DNA of 64,000 nucleotides from Symbiodinium kawagutii. Taxonomy: Eukaryota > Sar > Dinophyceae > Suessiales > Symbiodiniaceae. A model generated the notes under the pieces. It had not been told where the DNA came from. It searched no databases and saw only the letters and a list, made by a program, of their open reading frames with translations. Positions 59,601-64,000 of this stretch are shown piece by piece. The stretch spans positions 345,348 through 409,347 of the forward strand of contig VSDK01017448.1 in NCBI GenBank assembly GCA_009767595.1, given 5' to 3'. Position 1 is the first letter of the stretch, and each line of letters starts with the position of its first letter. The translations under genes and the position numbers were made by a program.

Positions 59601-62474
59601 CTCAAGACGCCGCGAGCTGTTGCTTGATGTGGTTGCTTGTCATCATGGCCATGCAGGCAGGGGCACCTCAGAGGTGCGAGGCCGAAAGCATGTGAAAGCA
59701 TGTGAAAGCCTTAGCCGATGTCATTCGCTTGCCGCGGCAACCGTGACAGGAACCCTTCTTTTGGTGTTTGAGCGACGGCAGGGGGCTCACTCAAACGTGC
59801 GAAGAAGGAGAGGCCAGGTTGCAAACTGCCAACCATCTTGAGACATTGGTGGTGTGTTCACGTGATCGGTTCTCAGAGTCCCTTTGTTCTGTTTATACGG
59901 CCTTTCAGAAAAATAGTCAAAAGCATTCGAGAATCATCATCTTTTGGCGACATAAGCCAAAATTAGATTAGCCGTAGCCTATTTAGGTTCGTCTGTAATT
60001 ACCATCCTTCAAAGGATGTCAAAAGTAAACCCAATTACGCCTATTTTCAAATGCTGCAAAGGGGTTTGCCATGCTTTGCCTCGCTCAATCCCAAGAGCCC
60101 ACTTGAAGCAACAAGTAGATACACGTAGTGCCGTTGGGCCCGGTGTTTGGAACAGTACAACCTTGATCAATCTTGTAAATCATGGTGAATGTCTATACAT
60201 GCATGGAAATGCATGGAATTGCCAATTTTCACGCGGCAAACGAGTGAACAAAATGGTTTCAGTTGAGAGCCAAGCAGCTTTGAAGTGTGGGCACATGGTC
60301 ATTGTTACATTCCCCAAATTGATGAATTTCACAACGTCCACTTTCCTATGAAACGTCCACTTCCCAAATAGAAATGAACTTGGACGATTTTTGTTTGGAT
60401 GTTGAAGTTCCTAGGTATTTGCATTTACGTAAAGATACGCAAGCAAGTTGATTTGCAATTCGATGGTAAGCAAATTGCCGTGCAGGTGACAGGATCCTCC
60501 AAGTTGCATAGACGTAGAAATGATAGTAATGATAGAAAGGATAGTGTGCAATTCCAGTTTCGTTGATGGTTCTCGGATGTTGATGCTTCTTGACGGTCAA
60601 GTTAAGACACCGTTGGATCTCGTGGATCACCAGGTCAGAAAGGATTTCTACTCGGTTTGCGCCTTTTTGGCCATGATTCTGTACTGGTGTTTGCTGGTGG
60701 ACTTGGCAATTTTCTCCATGCGAATTTCTGCCTATGTCTTGGTTTGCGGCCGGGTCACTGGAGAAATCGCCCTATTTCTTTCGGCACTACTCCTTCTGCT
60801 CCTGGCGTGCCTTGGCAGAATTCGTTGCTCAGATTTGTGGAGTTGTCTCAGTTGCCTCCTGGGAGAAGCATAGAATGTAAGGACAGATGGGGAAGTAGAT
60901 AAATGATGAGAAATACATAGAAATACTCTTTCAGGATTAGTTATATTAGTTGCATAGTTGCATTCTATTTGTGATGTTGAGCCAGCGGACTAAGGTTTAG
61001 CACTGCCATCAGCGCGCTGTACTTGCAGATGCCATCGAAGGCCGGCGCATTTGTTTGGCTCGAAGAGTTGACATCAATGAGTTTGAGGACTGTGACTGCT
61101 GCTCATGGCCGCTCCACTGCTGCGTTGTTTCATGTTTTTTCATTTGGCATGTGCAGAGACCTGTGGCAAACAGGAGCAAAAAAATGGCTCTTTGAGCATA
61201 TTACCATATATTACCACTGTTGTCATTTTGTTGATGACACACCTGCTGACTGTGCCTTTGAGGATGTATCCGCAGGAGAAGTACGAGATACTTGTGTCAA
61301 CGTCTACCATCATAACAGTGCCCATTTGCATTTTCCTGTTCTTGGTCACCATTTTCTTGATGAACCTGCTAGTGGCTCAACTGACTCAGTCGTACCATGA
61401 TGCATTTTCCAACATGCAGGCTGGGGATCGGGGGGCAAAGGTTGCCAGCAGCTGGCTGATGAGTGTGATTCTTTCAATTGGACGGTTGGTTATGGATGGT
61501 TCTGGTTGGCTCACCTTCGTTCACCGCCCCAACCGTGCAGGGCTATGCACGGTTAAACCGCGCCAGCGTCACAGCTATCACAATCTCGAACGTGTCCCGC
61601 AAGAGATGGACCCACTTCCTCCAGAGCATGGCATTTGCAGCTCGGAAAAAATGAGCTCGGACAAATGGCCATGGGTCAAGCAGTTAACAAGAGAACGAAC
61701 GGGGGATAATCCCCAACAAAGCTATAGGGAAAACAATGGTTAATGATGGGGAACCAGGGGTACAGGGTTTTGACCCACTGCCAAATCAATGACAATTTGA
61801 AATGGGAGAACATAGGTTTGAGTGAGAAAAACTGTATATGAATATCTGAATATGACCCGACTATGAAGAAGATTTGATTTAGATTTAGTGACGACATATG
61901 AGGGCTGCCAGGTCAGGGCCCTTGTCCAACCAAATTAGAAACAACTTGAGAATTTCTGTGGGAAGATGAGGGAAGACGCCTCAAAGCTTTGGGAGTGCCA
62001 TGGAGTGCAAGTTAAGGACGAACCTATGGAGTTCAATGAGGGCGACGCTACTTGGCGGCAAGAACTTTGTCGGCAGCTTCACTAGTGAAAGCCACATGTT
62101 TTCTCATTAAGTCCAAAATCAGGTTGGGCTTGCCGGCGGTATACAAGTATTGGAGCCTTCAAACGAGCATTTGGTGACGGAGGCCCTTAGGGTGAAGGTT
62201 CATTGTTGCAGCATTCGAGTTTCAATTCATTGATATCGACATGCGGAATCACGCGGAAGGATGTGCTTCGTGGCCCTCTTGAGCATGATTCATGACACTT
62301 TCAATGCTTCTCAAAGAGGTCATCACTCGTGTCATCACTCGAGATTCCATCAACGAATCTGCAGGATTCGATCAAGAGATTCGGAGGATCGACTGCCCCA
62401 ACCGCACCCTGGCCTCAAGCACCGGTTCAAGAGGAGGCCAGAGCCGACATGGGCACACTGGAGACTGTCATGTG
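48798..62474 (+). CDS. Globin-cation channel fusion gene (about 25 exons, gene-level entry)
   Basis: Exons, all joined by frame and phase: 48798-48872, 49155-49286, 49544-49658, 49860-49976, 50084-50172, 50756-51172, 51262-51337, 51408-51466, 51676-51738, 51912-~52063, ~53612-53693, 54020-~54064, 56134-56198, 56443-56499, 56701-56838, 57416-57456, 57537-57831, 59514-59656, ~60634-60806, 60995-61087, 61263-61419, 61541-61636, 62017-62046, 62123-62179 and 62365-~62474. The product has two globin-like domains, a linker, and a six-transmembrane channel with tail. Gaps: exons are probably missing between 52063 and 53612, 54064 and 56134, and 59656 and 60634, and upstream of 48798. From memory, predicted proteins of Symbiodiniaceae show this architecture; I could not check. 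Role inferred: a plasma- or organelle-membrane cation channel gated or tuned through the globin part. Confidence 0.85.
50284..50605. repeat. GAT/GACGAT/GGTGAT/GCTCCT microsatellite in an intron
   Basis: Compound array of GATGAC, CTGATGATG, GACGAC, GGTGAT, GCTCCT and GAT. It lies in the intron 50173-50755 between the two globin-like domains. Acid- or His-rich frames across it are by-products. Confidence 0.95.
50756..52063 (+). CDS. Globin-channel gene: linker and second globin-like domain
   Basis: Exon 50756-51172 opens with an acidic linker containing EPKEPKEPKESKEAKEP, then TTFNEMLLFNASVMGYGAST and EESDVMSLVLAKYKG, ending SLRSLLPQ. Exon 51262 continues DWDSEHEVAWGWLWENIEGL; 51408 gives KPALQERALERFISHLSEE; 51676 gives ELRKIGSSLFPAFFDLAPAG; 51912 gives DFLKQSATRINFIGDKVVGM, then MVEAISALGLRHVGYAVPTE. 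The last segment is a strong globin signature: in LGLRHVGY the His is the proximal ligand position. Introns 51173-51261, 51467-51675 and 51739-51911 have GA donors, and each next exon starts GA; 51338-51407 is GC. The donor of the last exon is GA at 52059 or GT at 52064. Confidence 0.85.
52064..52833. other. Intron of the globin-channel gene
   Basis: No further exon was recognised. The end of the second globin-like domain (about 20 residues expected before the AFRWSL exon) was not found here. Confidence 0.4.
52834..53580 (+). pseudogene. Degenerate AT-rich coding-like insert within an intron
   Basis: Protein-like segments switch between the three + frames. 52950-53090 reads MDELLQLPQQGGIDQVHVEN then ICQIVRKIDEAKPLFRALEK. 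53396-53520 reads GFTPDPVAAFEPRKLNASIG then PKIVQKIMQSKQ. 53520-53580 reads EYEELEQAPKGQHWMWEELL. The A-rich, Lys/Gln/Pro-rich composition differs from the surrounding exons. It could be a decayed inserted gene or retroposed copy. It is not identified, and it could also be coincidence in low-complexity DNA. Confidence 0.3.
53612..54064 (+). CDS. Globin-channel gene: exons after the second globin-like domain
   Basis: Exon ~53612/53625-53693 reads AFRWSLALVAKILVRSITEG then STL. A GC-AG intron (53694-54019) leads to exon 54020-~54064, VMKAINTNNKLTLTK. The acceptor of the first exon could be at 53611 (adding LVVE) or 53624. If 53611 is used with the GT donor at 52064 the frame joins directly, but a stretch of the family's usual length would be missing. 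The segment is helical and links the globin part to the channel. Confidence 0.75.
54608..55060. repeat. Degenerate repeat cluster, core GGGCKGAAAT
   Basis: At least nine copies of GGGCTGAAAT, GGGCGGAAATT or GGCTGAAAA, partly inverted (TTTCAGCCTGAA), within 450 bp. Longer repeated strings include CGGGCGGAAATTGCCACA (twice). It lies in an intron of the globin-channel gene. Confidence 0.75.
55061..56133. other. Intron region, unassigned open frames
   Basis: Protein-like frames at 55390-55640 and 55865-56100 (NANVADNSKKIVESAQRILI) do not fit the channel gene's phase pattern. One exon of the gene is expected between 54064 and 56134 but was not found. Confidence 0.35.
56134..57456 (+). CDS. Globin-channel gene: pre-channel linker exons
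   Basis: Four exons. 56134-56198 reads ITVGTQSISPFYWSIDSGSL. 56443-56499 reads ALICAQTILEDLLTIRADR. 56701-56838 reads DVYYYGCDNLFTRHPEVIKR, then LLPTFLDGLVWRSRQTNE. 57416-57456 reads MRRVNYYVKHLIQ. Phases are 1, 1, 1 and 0, consistent at every junction. Donors are GC (56199), GT (56500), GC (56839, with GCA repeated at the next exon start) and GA (57457, next exon GA). The helical pairs resemble a degenerate ankyrin-like or TRP-type pre-membrane region; that likeness is inference. Confidence 0.8.
57537..60806 (+). CDS. Globin-channel gene: membrane segments S1-S4/S5 start
   Basis: Exon 57537-57831 has LEWLVAHGDPNTIRHPTVIL and the first membrane helix FVISKLFSVFILIVFIFGQA. After a 1.7-kb GC-AG intron, exon 59514-59656 reads FFTDLRNRDYRPLCGIPVPA, then the helix SCCLMWLLVIMAMQ. 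Exon ~60634-60806 reads YSVCAFLAMILYWCLLVDLA, IFSMRISAYVLVCGRV and GEIALFLSALLLLLL. The order and spacing match a voltage-gated-like ion transport domain (TRP/polycystin type), with few Arg in the S4 region, so strong voltage sensing is not expected. An exon between S2 and S3 is probably missing from this model. Confidence 0.8.
58425..58850. repeat. T-rich imperfect repeat in intron (TGGTGTTTTTTCTTTGC type)
   Basis: The same sequence type as 39657-39832. Irregular CTGCTGGTGTTTTT, TTGTGCTGCTGTTTTT and TTTCTTTGGTG units. All apparent hydrophobic protein frames come from the repeat. Confidence 0.85.
59028..59105. mobile_element. MITE-like foldback element, copy 2
   Basis: Perfect 19-bp terminal inverted repeat: 59028-59046 (TGGTTTCTCAAAATAGGGG) against 59087-59105, with a 40-nt centre. 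The ends match the element at 4605-4748. It is non-autonomous, without a coding region, and sits in a long intron of the globin-channel gene. Confidence 0.75.
60995..61419 (+). CDS. Globin-channel gene: pore region and S6
   Basis: Exon 60995-61087 joins in phase 2 (GT-AG) and reads FSTAISALYLQMPSKAGAFV, then LEELTSMSLR, the region of the pore helix. The next intron has a GA donor (61088) and the exon after it starts GA. Exon 61263-61419 reads MYPQEKYEILVSTSTIITVP, then ICIFLFLVTIFLMNLLVAQL. The N-L-L-V-A-Q end of S6 is characteristic of TRP/polycystin-like cation channels. The pore has no obvious Ca2+-selectivity Asp/Glu ring, so ion selectivity cannot be told. Confidence 0.85.
61541..62474 (+). 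CDS. Globin-channel gene: cytoplasmic tail exons
   Basis: Four exons. 61541-61636 reads GYARLNRASVTAITISNVSR then KRWTHFLQSMAF. A 30-nt micro-exon, 62017-62046, reads DEPMEFNEGD. 62123-62179 reads VGLAGGIQVLEPSNEHLVT. 62365-~62474 reads DSIKRFGGSTAPTAPWPQAP, then VQEEARADMGTLETV. All joins are phase 0. Donors are GC, GC, GC and GA, counting the one at 61420 that precedes this block. The micro-exon fits both neighbours exactly and would be missed by gene finders. The last exon runs into a 12-bp minisatellite. Either a GT donor near 62471 ends it, or the repeat is translated as Cys-Ile-Met-Arg units up to a stop at 62721. Confidence 0.8.
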
Positions 62475-62574
62475 TTGCATCATGCGTTGCATCATGCGTT
62501 GCATCATGCGTTGCATCATGCGTTGCATCATGCGTTGCATCATGCGTTGCATCATGCGTTGCATCATGCGTTGC
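62475..62574. repeat. 12-bp minisatellite (TTGCATCATGCG), 8.3 copies
   Basis: Perfect dodecamer array. Its length is a multiple of 3, so all frames stay open on both strands. It lies directly after the last recognised exon of the globin-channel gene. Confidence 0.98.
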
Positions 62575-64000
62575 GTGCTGTCTCCTCTTTCATCTATCGG
62601 CTGTTCATCTCCTTTTTCATTTCCTTTCCAATGTCCAGCCTCGGCCCTTTTCCCGTTGGAGCGAAGGATTGTTCGCTGTTTCAGTTTCACCGCTGCCTCT
62701 AAGCTATGGAAAAGAACTTGAAAACCCGTGAAACCCATCAATGCCGCAGTGCTCCATGCATCTCCATGCCAATGATCTTGTACTTGTATGTGGTACCGGT
62801 AGAGGAGCTTCACAGAAGTGTTCATGCCGTCCCTTGGAAGCCTCCAAAACAATCAGACCAAGGATGACCAGTGATTTCTTGTCACCGGTAGGGCTCCGTG
62901 TTGGGATCGAAGATTAAAGAAAGGAATTCAAGTTTCTTTGCCTTTCAACTGCAAACCTGACATTGAGCATTTTTTTTAAGGCCCTTTAAATCCCCCAATT
63001 TTGCAGGGTTGCAAGTGCAGACTATATGCATGGTACACAGCCACGGTGACTTACAATTTATCGCATTTCACCCGTCGTTTGCTACGTGGTTTACTTATGG
63101 CGCGCAGGCCACAATCCCCTTCAGAATTTTATCCGCGGATTCCTCACCTCAGATGGGAGAATCGGCTTGAGAAGAACCGGGAAGTTCCCCTTTGCTTTCC
63201 ATTGACCAGCTGTCCATCGTGGATCACCCTGGGTAGGTCAACAATAAATCCTACATCAGAATAAGTCATTTGAACCCCAAAAATGTTACATCAGTCATTC
63301 AAAATTCCTGCAGATTGTTGGAATGAATCATGCGCTCCAATCTTGAACGGTCACCCATAGATCCTGCCCATAAGTTATCCACAACGCATGAACCAATCGG
63401 ACAAGCTGCATGTCGTCATCAAATCCTGCAGAGTTCTCCATCAATCCTGCAAAAGATAATGTATACGATATATACATCACAATACGGCATTTTCCTATGA
63501 AACTGACCACAAATTCCAGCACAGCAGATGCACATCATCAACGCGTGATTTGCATAAGCCCAGCCATAAACCATCCATACGGCATCTCCAAATCTTGCAA
63601 TCATCCAAAAAGGCCCAACGAGTCCTTGTCATAATGAATCATCCTCAAACCTGCTACTCATCCATGAATTGCCCACACCGTGCGTAAATTTGCGTAATTA
63701 GGCATTCGCAGCCTGTTTACAGCCTGTCGGTTCCGTCCACTACTTACTTGGATCCCTTTTTCCGCGTTGCATCAGTCTCCCGTTCGGGACAGTAGGAAGC
63801 TGACGAAAACTTTTGCAGTTCTGGGAACGCTTTCGATGTCGATGCCAGGAGCTTGATAAGATTGCACACCTGGATGCTTGGTACGACAAGCTGCGCCTGC
63901 GCTGTTTGAGAAGCGATGCATTCACGCAAAGCAGCCAGCTGACGCCAGCTGTCCGGTCCTACTGTGCTGTTTGCATCTTTTTGTTTGTTCATCATTCCTG
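62575..64000. other. No gene recognised
   Basis: 3' flank of the channel gene. A basic + frame at 63001-63264 and minus-strand frames near 63740-63995 have no motif. Confidence 0.4.

Overview
The window looks like nuclear DNA of a photosynthetic dinoflagellate, probably Symbiodiniaceae/Suessiales. It is gene-poor, with short exons separated by introns of about 70-1700 nt. Introns use GC and GA as well as GT donors, and almost every exon starts with G after an AG acceptor. One gene has the chlorophyll a/b-binding fold. There are many simple and minisatellite repeats. I saw no bacterial-type operons, no CRISPR array and no rRNA or tRNA gene that I could support. Every gene I could recognise lies on the + strand, which fits the one-way gene arrays known from dinoflagellate chromosomes.

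Layout: a thrombospondin type-1 repeat gene (about 1.8-5.2 kb); a light-harvesting protein gene cut by an assembly gap (6.3-7.25 kb); unassigned candidate exons and repeats (7.9-24 kb); ankyrin-repeat exons (24.8-25.5 kb); a membrane-anchored purple-acid-phosphatase-like enzyme in three exons (28.3-30.6 kb); a hairpin repeat, a second gap and a 46-bp satellite (31.9-33.4 kb); a spermidine-synthase/METTL13-like methyltransferase with an apparent frameshift (34.5-35.3 kb); a ubiquitin-like-domain protein with a long uncharacterised tail (40.5-42.4 kb).

The main discovery is at 48.8-62.5 kb. By joining exons by reading frame and splice phase I reconstructed about 25 exons of one gene. It encodes two globin-like domains, a linker, and a six-transmembrane cation-channel domain with a cytoplasmic tail. 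The natural hypothesis is a haem- or ligand-gated cation channel. A few exons in it remain unfound, and its 5' start is not fixed.

Across seven genes I placed 28 introns. About 15 have GC donors, 6 GT and 7 GA. All seven GA-donor introns are followed by an exon that begins GA, a donor/exon direct repeat that stands out. The rest is intergenic or intronic sequence with microsatellites, 10-12-bp minisatellites, a dispersed inverted-repeat element and a TTCTGCTTA-motif family.
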